Of a stretch of 64,000 nt of DNA, positions 1-14,200 are shown one piece after another (the first letter of the stretch is position 1; each line of letters starts with the position of its first letter). The notes under the pieces are model-generated. The model did no database searches. It was not told where the DNA came from and saw only the letters and a program-made list of their open reading frames with translations. Source of the stretch: Annona cherimola (taxonomy: Eukaryota; Streptophyta; Magnoliopsida; Magnoliales; Annonaceae); assembly GCA_030490835.1 (NCBI GenBank), contig CM059972.1:11376264-11440263 (forward strand), given 5' to 3'. The translations under genes were made by a program, and so were the position numbers.

Positions 1-2204
1 AGGCTATTGTCTCATTCAGAGGGGGAAAAATCTGCCCCATGAGGTCATCAAATGATTCAAACATTTCATGTCATCTGTAAAATTCCATAAATCAGCGTTT
101 TATACCATCTGGAAAATTTTATTTTCCCCCCTTCGAGAATGAATTCTTGGCTTGCAATGACACAGCATTGCTTGCTTACGTTCTTATACAAGCAAAATCT
201 CACATTAAAAGTGCATGATGGGAGTCTTCAAGTGAGTACCTTGTTAAAGATAAAAAAAAAAGATGTGTCGGATCAAGATTTGAATCCTTAACATGCTTCC
301 CACATGTTGGGGAAAGGTCTGATTATGTATAAAGTTTGCTGTAATTTTCCGTTATAGTTAAAAATCTCTCTTGATCATTCAATTTGTATGGTATTCTGGA
401 TTCTGTGTGCATGAGATGAAATCATTTTTTGTAAAGGGCTTGCTGATACAAGGGGATTTGGGATTTGTAGATAACAAGCAAAACGAACTTTGATGGAACA
501 GCTCTAACATTCAAATTCTAATGTTATGGAACTTGTTTGTTTGTTTAATCATACGGTTACATCAAATATTGAATCTGTAGGTTTTTTGCTGTGGTTATGC
601 GTATTTACTACTATTTTCCCAACCATACAATAGCCTGAGATTTAAATGCCTTTATGTGTTCTTGTGTTTAGATCTCAGTCTTTGGCTTTGAGAGAGAACT
701 TTTGAACTTCACTCCCTCTTTCATGAAAAACATAATTACCTCTTGTGAATGGCTGGCACTGGCCACATGTGGTTTTCTTTCTGTTTAGTGATCTGCTTTA
801 TTGATGTGGTGGAGATTATACTGTTCATTAGATCTGCTGCTCGAATTGTTGAATGGCCAGGAAAGCGAAGCACATTCAACACATGGCTTCTGATGTTCGG
901 AGTTTCACTATTAGATATCAGAATTTTGTCTGGATTTTGGGGAGGTCTGTGTAGGTGCCCATATAGGTGTTGAATCTAGTACACAACACCAGGATGAACG
1001 ATTCATTGATTAGGGTATGCCGATGCTCATGTCAGCTGCTGAATAGCAATTTGTAGTTTTCACTCTGCAAACTATTTGGCCTGCAGAGTAAATGAGCTCT
1101 GAGATTTATGGTGAAGATGTTGCATCTCTACCTGATTGATTGGACTAGTATGAATGTGAGTTATTTGCAATGGTTTGCTTCTCATAGGTATCCACAATTT
1201 AGAGCAGCCTGAAATGTAGAGACAAATGGAATGGGTGCACAATTGCAGGATGTGAAACGGTTGAATCTAAGGAAGTGATTTTGAAAGAGAATTTGTTTGG
1301 TCGACATATTGGCATTTAAGTATTTTTCAGTGTGTGTTAGTAATTTCAACTTTGAAATAACTGTCTACAATTTGTGGGAAGATATGATTGAGTATGCACT
1401 TGAATGGTGCAACATCATCCATGATTATGAAATTGCTTTCATAGAAAAGACCCCAGATGATTATGACAAGGATGATTCGTGAGGCCTCAGAGTTTGGAAG
1501 TGGTTAAAATTAAATGTTCTGGTAACTTGTACAACTTGTAAATGAGTGATATTATTATTTCGAACAGGGTAAAAGTTAACATTTTTTTGGTGAATGTATA
1601 TTCAAATTCAAAGAAACAACTATTTTTTTTTTTTGAGGAAACCATTTGTCGGGAGAGATTCTTGATATGAGACTGTTTCTAAATGCAGCCTCATTATTCA
1701 TTTTGATCATGAAAAGTTTTTTTTTAACGAAGTATTCCAACTTCAAGACTATGAATGGCCGTGCTGAGGTTTGCTGCTGCACCTAGTCTGAGCTTGCTTC
1801 ATGTTTTTTCGTATTTGAGCTTAGATAGAAAACTTATATTTGTGCTTTAACTTAAAGTTAACCTTCTGGTTTCTCAATTGATATGATTCTTACAAGGGCT
1901 GACCTAGCGTGTAGAGCTCCTGAGGAATGTAGGGTCTAGGGAGGGTTGCCCATATACCCAGTATTACGCTTATTATATGATGGTCTATATTTCTTGATAA
2001 ATATATATGAGCTTAGCTAGAGCAAATTTTGGTCAGGCTTTATAAGTTTCCAGTACTGCAATCAATTTTCCTTTTGTTCAACTTAAACACAATTTTATCT
2101 TCTTAGCTGCTAGTATCTCATATTGTTTTGTCTTTTGAGGTTTTATTTAGCCAGAAAGTTTCACTTTTTTTGCCTCATAGCATCTGGTTTCTTGGCCATC
2201 ACAG
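1..2204 (+). other. End of HUA2-like intron 1; no coding sequence seen
   Basis: No exon is recognisable here. The first exon of HUA2-type genes encodes the start of the PWWP domain, with a Phe-Pro-Ala-Trp-Pro type motif, and nothing like it is found on the plus strand. The stretch is therefore read as at least 2.2 kb of intron 1, ending at the acceptor just before 2205. Short open frames at 749-973 and 1297-1482 have no recognisable product and are treated as chance. Confidence 0.6.
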
Positions 2205-5200
2205 GTGAGTGAGCCAGAGAAATGGGGATACACAAAAGATTGGAAGAAGGTGCTTGTTTATTTCTTTGGAACAAAGCAAATGTGAGTAGCATGGCCTGTG
2301 ATTTTATTTCGTTGTGGTTAACGTACAATCAAATATTAATTTTCTGCTAGTGTTATCATTTCTTTTTGTGCTTATGTGGTTTTGTTTCATGTGATGCCCT
2401 TACTTCATTGCGACCAGAACTTTAACCTGTGCTTTAGAAAGCAACAATGAAATGTGTGAAGTGCTCACCGTTCAAATCTTGGCTGCTTCCCATACTGTCT
2501 GAAAAAATCATCAAATTTAAACTGCTTGATTTGATGCAAGATTTTTATTTAGCTGGTGCTTTTTTTCCCCAAAACTTTTCTACTTATAACTTTTCAATCT
2601 AAAACTTTTCACTTTCTATAACTACCTTATTTTTTAATTATTTCTTCACATCTTCCTATACAATTACTCTACTTTTCAATCATTTTTACATAACTACCCA
2701 TACAACTAACCTATCTATTTTAATTTTATTCTCTTTACTCCTGATAATTTTCCCTATTATATTACATCATTTTCTCCCATTTAAAAAACTTTTACACTGA
2801 AAGCTTTTCATCAAAAGTTTTATTACTTCGCAAATACACTCTTTGTAAGAAAGGAAATGCTATTCATCGGTGGGTGGGGGTGTGTATCTGCAATAAATGG
2901 TGGGAACAAATTTAATAATGCCATGGGACTATAAGGCGTGGAATCCCATTGTTAATATGCATGAATGGAACGTAAGCAGCTACTTCAATGTGATTCCTTC
3001 TCATATGGGACCTATAGGATTTTGTCCCTCGCTGTTTGAGAAATGTTTGTTAGAGTCAGTGCATTGAAGATGGTTCTTTCCTCTCTCCAATCTGTAGGGA
3101 TTGATGAAAAGATTCCCTCAATGTTTGTGGCACCTTCGTCAAATCATGGCTTACTCAATATGTCAGACTAGTCCAAAAATATATTTTTTATTTTTTTGAA
3201 TTCTTTATAAAAAATGTTAACCTAGGTGTATTTAATCTATAAGTCCAGTATTATCATTTTTGGAAATGTGTATATATTTATTTTGGAATTTTAAACCCAA
3301 GGGTATCTTAGTCATTTTCAAATTGTTGAAAAATGACTAAAATACCCTTGTGTTTAAAATTCCAAAATAAATATATACACATTTCCAAAAATGATAAAAC
3401 TTGATTTGTATACGAAATACACTTAAATTAACAGTTTATGAAAAAATTTCAAAAAAATAAAATTATGTTTTTAGCCTGGTTGCAAATGAGGACATTTGCG
3501 ACTGGATGGACCGGGCGTAAAAGATCATACAAGATGGCTATTTATTATCTGTAGCCTTTAGGGATAGGTAGAAATAGTCCTTCACTTTTTAAGACTCATC
3601 CGTTTCTGTAGTCCATTTGATATGTATTTTAGAACTCTCCGCTTCAAATATTTTGCTTGTGGCCTTTTTTCAAATTGATATGAGTGAGGACTTCTATAAA
3701 TTAAAGGCACATTTCGAAATTAGAAAGAGGAAATAAGTAATAATGAGGAAAGTATGGCCGTGAACATGGGCTGATCTATGTCAAAGTATAGGGAAAATTG
3801 TCCCCTCCCTCGAAATTCCCAAAAAAATGGTAAGAATCCTAAGAATCCTATTCTTTTTGGAACTGTATGTAAAGTTACCTAACGAGTAAAACCACATATC
3901 CAATGTAGAATTTCTTGTCTTTATCTTGTTTTGCATGCATTTTTGTCCCTAGATTCATTGGGAGGCTCGCAAATTGCGAGCCAGAGGAGAAAAATCAGCT
4001 AGAGGGGAAGAAAGAAATAAAGTGAAAAGGGATAAAATATCAGGTATTTATTTTTTATTTTATTAGTTTTCTTAATTTTTATTATATATAATTCAGAAAA
4101 CTGGATTTCGTATTCTTATTCTTTTATCTTATCATTGAATTTAGGATACGTGAATTTTTTTTTATCTGATAAATGAATATTTCTACACTTCATTATTATT
4201 ATTATTATTATTATTTTAAACATATAGGGCAGCAGGAGGCATACCATTTGAGAATACAAAGACAGTTATGGATATCTGAAAATTAGGGCAGAGGAAGGCA
4301 TGCCATTTTTTTTTTTCTGATGATGATGAAGGCATACCATTCGAGAATACAAAGACAGTTATGGATATCTGAAAATTATATACTTTGAAAATTTAATTTT
4401 TTCAAGACTTCTCATCAACTCAGCAGTACATCTTAAATTCCAATTCATCCGTGTTTGTATCATACTATGGGGATGCTATATTTTTTGAATTTTGAAGTTA
4501 ATTTTGAAATCTTCTTATTTAACATTAAGTGGTTATAAAACAAACTTGTTGTAATTTTTTTTTCGCTATTCAAATATTATAATAGAAAATTTGTTAGTAT
4601 GTTTAGGTTAAAATGTACATTGAATTGATTTTGTAACACTGCTATACATAAATTGCAAACCCCACCCCCGGTCCTCCTCTCTCTTAAAGGTTAAGGTTGT
4701 GTTTGAGTATCACATGACATTGAGAAGGTGGGCAAATGGTGGAAAAGCTTTTTTACTCCTTTTGCCTTCTTCCCAAATTCTCCCTAACAAAAAGAAGACA
4801 AAAATTTGTCGTGAATCAATTATGGAAGAGAGTTGAAGTACATTGTGCTAGATAAAGAAAAAAATTGCATGTGGGAGCACAGGAAAGCAGAAAATTTTGC
4901 CTGTTGACTACTTGATGGAGTTGCACGGGAGATTTTATTACTTAAAACAAAAGGGAATAATCATTGTTATGCTTTTGAGTTAGGGTATGTTTGTTTTTAA
5001 CAAAACTTTTCACTCTCCATAACTACCATATTTTAAAATGATTTATTCACATCTTCTTATACAACTATCCTATTTTTGACCATTTTTACACAACTACCCA
5101 TACAACTAACCTATTTATTTTAACTTTATTCTCTCTACACCTCATTATTACCCCGGTCATATCACATCATTTTCTATTAATTTAACAATTTTTATACCAG

Positions 5201-8200
5201 AAACTTTTCATCCAAAAGTTTTATCAATTCCCAAACATACCCTTAGTTGAATAATTCCTTTATTTATAAAAGCTGAGATGATGCCATATTAGCAGAAAGG
5301 AAGTATGGTGTTATGGAGCAAGAATGGCTTATTAGAAATGTGCGAGGGTATAATACTGATAAATCCAATTTTTGATCATGTGGTTTGGCATGCGCATGAA
5401 AGCTTTGACTTGTGCCTAGGGCTGTCGCATCGAATATTCAACTTGAGCAAGCGGCAAGCATGTTGCTATATTGATAGGGGTAATAAATGAAAGGGAATTG
5501 TGAAGTATGGTGGATGAAACTCTTAAGGTTCATCTCTTTTAAGAAAGGGAAGCTTACAAAATTTGAGGGGAAAGTAGAAATTTTACCTGAAGTTTACTCC
5601 CAATCATATGAAAGTTTTATGGATGCCTTTGGTGATTGATATTATTCTGTCTGCAAACTGGAGATGGTAGTTCAAAAGCTCCATGCTCTAACACATGACT
5701 TGTTCAGTCCGATGAACTGTCATGGTGATAACTATGATTTTTTTGACAAGTTTGAATGGTTTGTGGAGATTTTGGTACGTCCCTTGGAATCTGCAATTTA
5801 AACAATTGCAACCTTTGAAAGTGGTGAATTAGATTTCTATTAAGAGAAAATAGAGTTAATTTTTGCCATGGTCGTTCCTTTACAATGCTTTTTTTTTTTT
5901 GGCCGTCTATGGTCCTCAACCTGCATAAAGAACCTGGTGCATTGAGGTCCCACACATTGTAGGGTCCAAGGAGGTGTGTCAATATATGCAACCTTACTCT
6001 TCTGTTGATTGTTTTCTGTGTCTCAAACCATTGTCTGCCTCCTGAACCTGCATGAAAAGTGTTCTTTAAAATCTGGTGAAACTCATTCCTGTCAATGTCG
6101 GTACTTATTATGGGGCTTTACTCTTGCTAACTTATTATGGGGCTTTACTCTTGCTAATGAATCGAAATATCCATTCGTGCTGTTGTTGACGTGAATCTAT
6201 TACCTATTTGCTTATGTTGGGAAAATCTGGTCTTATAAGATTGCTCTGATTTGAATAAAATCTGATTTCTAGAGTTATGAGTATAAATAAGAGCCTTTTG
6301 ATAAGAGGACAAATGGTGGATGCATGATAAGAGGACAAATGGTGGTCTAGTTGCATCCCAAAAAGTTAGATATTCTTATTTTATGTTTGAAATGTGCTAC
6401 ATAGAATGTCAGCTCAGTATCTCTTTGAAACAAAAGATGATTGATCAAATCATTATCCTAGAATTTGGGCTGTGATTGTAGGTCTCAAATGTGAAGTCCC
6501 CTTGTAGCTTAGCTTTTCAAAGATGATTGTTGGTTTTTTTCTGTCCATATCATTTCCTTTTCTTTCTTCTTGTCTTTGTTTGAGTGAAATTTTACTTGGA
6601 ACTAATGAATTTTGTGTGCCATTGCACATGAAATTTTAAAAACAGAATTTGGATTGGTTGATCAATATTTATGTTTTAACCGATGATACTTATTGCGCGA
6701 GGCTGTCTGATCTTTTGATATTTGTATATATATGGACATGTCATTAGCTAAGCATAATAAGTTGATGGACTCTCTGTGTGCTATTTGTAATTTGGAGTTA
6801 ACATGATTGTTTATTTCTTTATTTCATTTTTTGTTCTCTTTTTCGTTGTTTTTATTGTCAACTAGGTAGCGATTGCAACAGCTTAATTTATGTCTTCAAA
6901 ATGTATGATTGGTAAACTAGTTAAGAGATTTCACATTCCATGGTCTTCAAGCAAGGTTTGGTGATTCATTATTAGCCCTAAACTTCTGAGGCTTAGACGG
7001 GCTAATCCCTGGGCTAACTTTCAGGCCAAATCTTTTGCTTCGATCCTTGTCCTTCAGGGATGTTTTGCCTGATCCTTGGCTGGCTGGTTGTTGCAGTCTG
7101 GTCCATTAGCGTTCATTTTGTTCCAAGTAAGGAGCTAACTTTCTGACTGATTTTAGTTTTTGGTGTTCCATCATTTGATCAGTGTACATATACATCATTT
7201 TTTTACATCTAAATTCTGAGGTATACCTATTCATTGAATAATATGCCATGACAAGGTCATTCTAGATTAACTTTGTTTCAAATTTTTTATTGATCATAAT
7301 CATCATCATTCTGCTTTTATTCTTACTAATTGAGATCAATTTAATGATTTAGGTCTGATCTATTTCATTTCCTATGCAGTGTAAAAACTATCTGTATGCT
7401 TGATCAGGTCTGATCTATTTCATTTTCTATTTAGTGTAAAACTACTTGTATGCTTGATGATGGTCAAGGCATTCCTCGCGTGGTTTAGTGTTTTATTCAT
7501 ATCTTTGTGTTGTTTGGCTAAGCTGGGGATTTTTCTCATGCAGTGGTTTTTGCAACCCTGCTGATGTTGAGGCTTTTACTGAAGAGAAAAAGAAAACTCT
7601 TCTTCTGAAACGTCAGGGTAAGGGGGCTGATTTTGTTCGTGCTGTCGATGAGATTATTGATAGCTATGAAAAGTCAAAGAAACAAAACCAAGACAACGAG
7701 TCAAACTCTGGGGATGAAGTCATTGTATCAAATGTCGGAAGTTTGACTGGTCATAAAGGAAAGTGGGCAAAAAGTCCTACACAGAGCCCTTCATCAATGC
7801 ATGAGCCTCTGTCAGAAACACCAAATTCTTCCATGCTTGGGACCGTCTCATGCAATCCTATTGAAGTTTTGATGCCCTCAGTGGAAGCTGGTGCCGCGGA
7901 TGGTGTTCAGACTGAATCCAAGGTTCCAAACAGAAGTAATTCCCGCACTGACCATCAAGAAACACTTTTATCTACACCTAAATTGTCAAGAAAGAGATCC
8001 AGAGAAACACCACTGCAAAGTTGTGTGATACAGAGAAGGCCGCCATCAATTTGCAGATCAAGATGTTCATCAAGGGCTGATCCCTCTAAAAAGCCTGCCA
8101 TGCCTGATGTTGATTATGTAAGCCACGAACCTATAGGAAGGAATAAACTCATTAGGAAATCACCTGACCACTCAATTTGCCATGATATGGAGTCAGTTGC

Positions 8201-11200
8201 TTGTTCTGCAGCCACTATCTCAAACGACAGTGATGAAGACTCAGGATCTGATGCAGTACAGATTGAATCAGAGTTTGTTAGTTTAAATGCGGGTAGCACT
8301 AGAGCATCTGAAGATCTCAGCAATGGTGTTGAGTTGAATGGAAGGCTTGACCTCCATGCTATTGCGGTTGTAATGAAGAAGAAACGGAACCCCAACAGAA
8401 AGCGAGCCACCCAAGATTCTGAAGCATGTGCTGAAATGGACAAGGAGACAAGTTTGGAGGGAGTTGGGTCAGACAGAAATCTTCCAACTTCTTCCAATGT
8501 TTGTAAAAGATCGGATGATAGATTTCAGAAGGCTGATGGTGACAAGCACTTGCCTCTAGTGAAACGAGCCAGGGCTCGAATGGGTAAACTGTGTACAGAG
8601 GTAAAGCAGGTTGATGACTTTGTAGACTGCAAAGAAACATTTACAAAGGATGCTCTGATGAATGATTCTGGGATGTCCACCAAGACTCGTAGTTGTGATA
8701 GTGACCCTCTATCTGATACTTTATCTCCTTCAAAAACTTATTCCCATCTGATAGAGAATGATTCGGATCATTGGAAGACAAAGAAATATCTTTTGAGAAG
8801 TAATTCAGCTGATGGGGAAGCTGCTTTACCCCCTTCTAAACGTCTTCATCGTGCTCTGGAAGCAATGTCTGCTAATGTGGCTGAAGCTACTTCAGATGAA
8901 CCAGGGCCAATGGAAACCCATTCCAATGGGTGCAGTACTTGCAATGACACGGATTTGATCTGTGCTGTGACTGATGAGAAAGCAAGTTTTCAGACAGAAA
9001 AATTGAATGTGCATTCTGGTGATGCTAATACTGACCCTGAGAGTAAGTTTGGGTTGGCTTCAATTTCAATCTCACCAACTCCTGGGGAAACGGCAAATGT
9101 TTCTTCAGAAGTAAAGCCCCAGGATGTGCTTGGGAAGAATAATAGCTTTGTGGGGGACAATGATAGTAAAGAAATTATTATTGAGGATGGAACTCATGAT
9201 GATGTGACTGATGTTCATGCTTCGTATGTCAATACTCAAAATGTTGAAAATAAGACACGTGTCAAAGATATGCAGCCTACTTCATTGCAGGCTGATGAAC
9301 AGGATAATGTCAAATTCTGCCCGAGTATCTCCAAGAGATCTCCATGTGGTATGGAAGGCAGTAATGAGAAAATTTTGGAACTGAGCAAGCAGCCAGCTGA
9401 TGATACATTAAAGGTGGCTCTCTGTCATCAGGCATGCAAATCAGATGGGGCACATGCAACTTCTGTTTCGCGTGCTTTGAATTCTATTTCACAGACAGGA
9501 AACCTGGGGCATTTCCTTTCCCCAAATAGTACCACTATGCCTTCATCTGCTGTAAATGGGGGTTGTACAACTAGTAAGATTCTGAGTTCGCAGTCGGATG
9601 AGAGCAGCAAAATTAGGGAGATGTAAGTTTTCTGTCTTTTGATAATGCCAACTTCTTGGCAGTCAATTCTTTCATGTGTGTGTCTGTGTGTTATATTTGC
9701 ATGGCCAAATTCTAGCGATAGTTCTTATCCAATGTTTGAGCTTGACAAAATATTGTGAAACAGCTTCACAGTTATATAGCATTCCCAACTTATTTTTTGA
9801 CTTGATCTGAATTTCAATTATCAACTCATCTTGACGTGTTTCTCTGATGAAACATTAGATGATGTGATTGCATTTGGAAATTGCTATTCTACTTACCTCT
9901 ATCTTCAATGCTGTTATATTCACTATATTTTAGGCTTATTGGATTGGTAATGGGGCTGGATCCTTGGATCGTGCATCTAAAGTTGCTGGGTTCATGATGA
10001 ACAGCTCAGATCGCAGATAAGCTTGCTTACATGGGACTCCAAAAAAAAATTATCTAGCTGTATCGCTTCTGTACCCCCTTGCCAAGTACCTAACCAATAA
10101 ACAGGAAAAGAAAGAGGAGAATAGAAAAAAGCTCTCATTGTTACATACTTAAATTATTGTTAATTATGCATAGCAGGTATGAGAATGAAAAAGATGTCAA
10201 AATGACACCAAAGGACAGAGATTTGTACGCATACTCCACACCTATAAAGGCTTTGATTGCAGCTGCTCAGGCAAAGAGGCAGTCCTCTCGCTCTTCTTCT
10301 CTTTCCGATAATTGTTCTGATGAAAAGGTTTCTTCAGTTGATGCTACGTCAAGCTCACCTCCAGTTCATGCTTTTAATTCTTCAATGCAATTGTCTCCTA
10401 CCAATTCATCACTCCACCATGTTCCTCCTTTGCTCGAAAAGAACCCAACCATGCACACTGATCGAAGTCCTGATGCAAATGCTCTTCAGAGGAATTCTAC
10501 CCATGTACCTGATGCAGATGAAGAGAGAAGAGCTGACTCAATATCAAATCATAGGTTGAAACCCTCAGGCAAATGGTTGGGCAATGCTGAGATTAATATC
10601 ACATGGAAGTCTTTTGAGGCTGTACTTGGAACTCTAACACGGACAAAAGAAAATATTGGTCGAGCAACGCGATATGCGATTGACTGTGCCAGATATGGGA
10701 TTGCTGGCGAGGTAAGTACCATGGTGTTTGGCTTTGTTCTATTCATTTTTGCTCACTCTCAGGTATGTTTGAATGGTTCATTTGCAATAAAAAACAGTTT
10801 ATGCTGCTTATGACTTGAAACAATATGGTATTTGGATCTGTAGAATGTTTTTCTGGGCTCCACTGTCCAGTGTTTCTTGTGTTCCTAATTTTGTTGCTCC
10901 TCCTCATATTCAATACATGAAGGGGGTCATTGGTTGGGAAGAAAGAGAAGGAATGGAAATGTAGGGATTATGTTAGCACTAAAGTGAGTAAAGTTGAAAT
11001 AGATAGGAAGTAGTGAATGAAAAATATAGATAATATCGGAAAGAATTGTTATTGTGGATAGATGTTAATTCATTGAGAAATGCATTTCCATGAAAATGAT
11101 ATTCATCCTCATTCAAAAAATTCGTTTGATTGGTTATTCACATGGATGATAGTATAAATACATTGCATTTCCTAAAAACATTATTTAAAAAATCAATCGA

Positions 11201-14200
11201 TTGCATCATGTGATACTATGGGATCAGTTGCATATGATCATTACCCTTCTTGCTATGTTGCCCCCAGAATCACTTCTGCTCATATTTGAAGGTTCTGATA
11301 TTTCATCACATATGTTTGTTTGGTGATATATTCTGATTATTATTTGGGTGGTATGTACTGATTTTTATTGTTAGACTTTTGATGTGTGGGTAAGATATTC
11401 TGATTTTTATTTCCAGAGCTTTTTGGTGCTGTTTTGGTTGGTTGATGATGTATGGTATTTTGGATTGTAATTTTTCTTTTGTTTGCGTACAGCTTTTTGG
11501 ATTTGGACTTCTAATAAATTCTTGAGATAAAATTGCTTACTATTTATGTCATTAGTTTTCTAGTTCTCCAAGTTTTCTGATTTTCCATTTAAAGTTTTTT
11601 CATTTCCATTTTGGTTAAAAGTTGCCTTGTGACTAAAAGCTTCAATTTATTTTTATACTTACTATTTTTTGTTGTTTTTGTGTTGTGGCTTGGGGGGGGG
11701 GGGGGGTTTGAAGGAGCTGGACCATTTTTGACCTTTAGGTTTGTGGTATATTAAAATGAGTTGTGATCATTTACGATCGGTTGGAAATGGAGTCATTTCT
11801 GACTGATCCTAAAAATAATTCTATTGCCTTTTTTATTTTTAAAAAATTGTTAATCTAAATGTATGTAATCTCTAAACCAAGTTACCATTTTTGAATGTGT
11901 ATATATGTATTTTTTGAATTTTAATCATAGGGGTTTTGTTGTCATTTTCGCAATTGAAAATTGACCACAATACCTGCGTTTAAAATCCCAAAAAAGAAAA
12001 ATTTATGCTTCCAAAATTGATAAATCTTGGTTAATATACATTGGATTAACAATTTTAGGGTATGTTTGGGAAGCGATAAAATATTTGATGAAAAGTTTTT
12101 GAAATATGAGAATGATGTGATATGATAGGGTAATGATGATGACTAAAGAGAATAAAGGTAAAATATATAGGTTAGATATATGGGTAGTTGTGTAGAAATG
12201 ATTGAAAAGTAGGGTAATTGTATAAGAAGAAGTAAAGAATAGGGTAGTTTTGGATAATGGAAAGTTTTAGGTTAAACAACCCTTCAGAAAAGAAAACTGA
12301 AAAAATGCTTTGAAATGGGTTTTATGACCAGTTGGAAATGTAAATGATCAGCCACCTTTTAAAACAAGTTGCAGTTTGCAGTGCTCAGTAGAAAGCTGAC
12401 CAGATAATTTTTGGCTCTGTTTATGCAGTAAGAAAACCATGCAACTCTACATTTCCTGTTAGGAGCTTTATGAATCCACACTATTTATGGCTTTTTGTTG
12501 CCATCACGGCAAACATTTTTGTCAATTGCAGAAGCCGGGCCAAACATCTTTGAAAAGTGGATAATGCCTCCATGCTATATTTCGAAAATGCAGGGCCAAA
12601 CATGGCCTTTATGTATTCCGCATATTGTGGATGGAAGTTATGTGCCATTTGAATTAATTTTAAAATTTCTATTTATATGTGGTCTTATGTAATCTGAATG
12701 AATAGGTGGTGGACCTACTGCTACATAATTTGGAGAGTGAATCAAGCCTACATCGAAGGGTGGATCTTTTCTTCCTTGTCGATTCAATAATTCAGTGTTC
12801 TCGAGGCCAAAGAGGTAATTCACTACCTGCCTTCCATAAAATCTTTGTGCTTCTAGTGGTAGTAGCTGAATTATACTATACTGAAGCCAGATAATGCTTT
12901 GACAATTTGCAGGTGGCATTGGAGAGATGTTCTTTTCATCTGTACAAAAAGTGCTGACTCGCTTACTGTCTGCTGCTGCTCCACCTGGGAATGCTGCCAG
13001 AGAAAACCGCAGGCAGTGCCTTAAGGTACACAATTATACTTGTGACTTCCCTCCTATCATTCATTTTGTTTTACTGTGTTATTTATTTCTATCCTTTCCT
13101 TGAGAAGGTCCTGAAGATTTGGTTGGAAAGGAAAACCTTTCCAGAATCCATCATTAAGCCTCACATACGAGAATTGGAATCTAGTGATGGATCATACAGT
13201 AGTTCCTTTTCTCGCAGACCACCAAGAACAGAGAGAGCTCTGAATGATCCTGTAAGGGAAATGGAAGGCATGCTTGTTGATGAGTATGGGAGGTACTTTT
13301 CTTGTTCTTCTTCAGTTACTGTTTGCACCCCCAACTCTAATAATTGTGTTCTAACCGTAATGCCACTTGCTCTTGAATTTTGTTCCTCAGCAACACTAGT
13401 TTTCAGCTTCCAGGCTTTGTTATGCCTCGTATGCTTGATGATGATGAAGAGGAAGATGCTACTGATGATAAGAGTTTTGAGGCTGTTACTCCCGAACAAG
13501 ATAATGGAAATGCAGATGAGCAGGCAACTTCAATGTTTCCTGCTGAAAAGCATCCACACATTTTGGAAGATGTTGATGGGGAGCTTGAAATGGAAGATGT
13601 ATCCCCCTCTTGCGAAACAACTGTAAACTCTTATAATATTGTTGGAACTGATAATGGTGAAGACTCCCATTGTGTATTTGAGCAACAAGGTTCTTTGCCT
13701 TTTGCCCCTCCACTTCCAGAAGAGATGCCACCATCTCCTCCACCACTTCCATCATCCCCACCACCAGCTGCACCCACTCTCCCACCACCCCCTCGTCCCC
13801 CTACCTCATACCCTCCCTCGTCCTTGCCTCAGCCTGTGTCTGATTCTGTGGATGGACACTACTACCAGGGTACAAATGTGAGGACCTCACTCGGTAAATT
13901 TTTATTAGCTTTTAGACGCTATGTTGTTTGATCTGAAATTTGCTTTTACTGTGACATCTACGTGCAGGCTATGCAAAACCACTTGACACAATGTACCAGT
14001 CAGCAGACAAACAAGCCAAGTATCAACTCAGTGCCCTTAGAGGCAGGGGCTTACTATTCTTCAGGTTGTAGAGATGTTCAAACACAGACGACATGTGCTG
14101 CTACTTACAGTTCTGGTTCGTATGCCAGTATGAACAACTCTCATCCACCTATGCATGCTGGTAATGATGCTGGACGCACAGGTGGCGTGACAGTGACCAC

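Noticed and set aside
749..973. 74-codon open frame on the plus strand near the window start
   Set aside because: Hydrophobic but unlike any HUA2 exon and not bounded by fitting splice sites; taken as chance within intron 1.
8114..8640. Minus-strand open frames opposite HUA2 exon 3
   Set aside because: Shadows of the long plus-strand exon, which is supported by family conservation and consistent splice phases.
13380..13931. Separate proline-rich gene
   Set aside because: It is HUA2 exon 8 (13391-13877), with frame and splice sites continuous with its neighbours.
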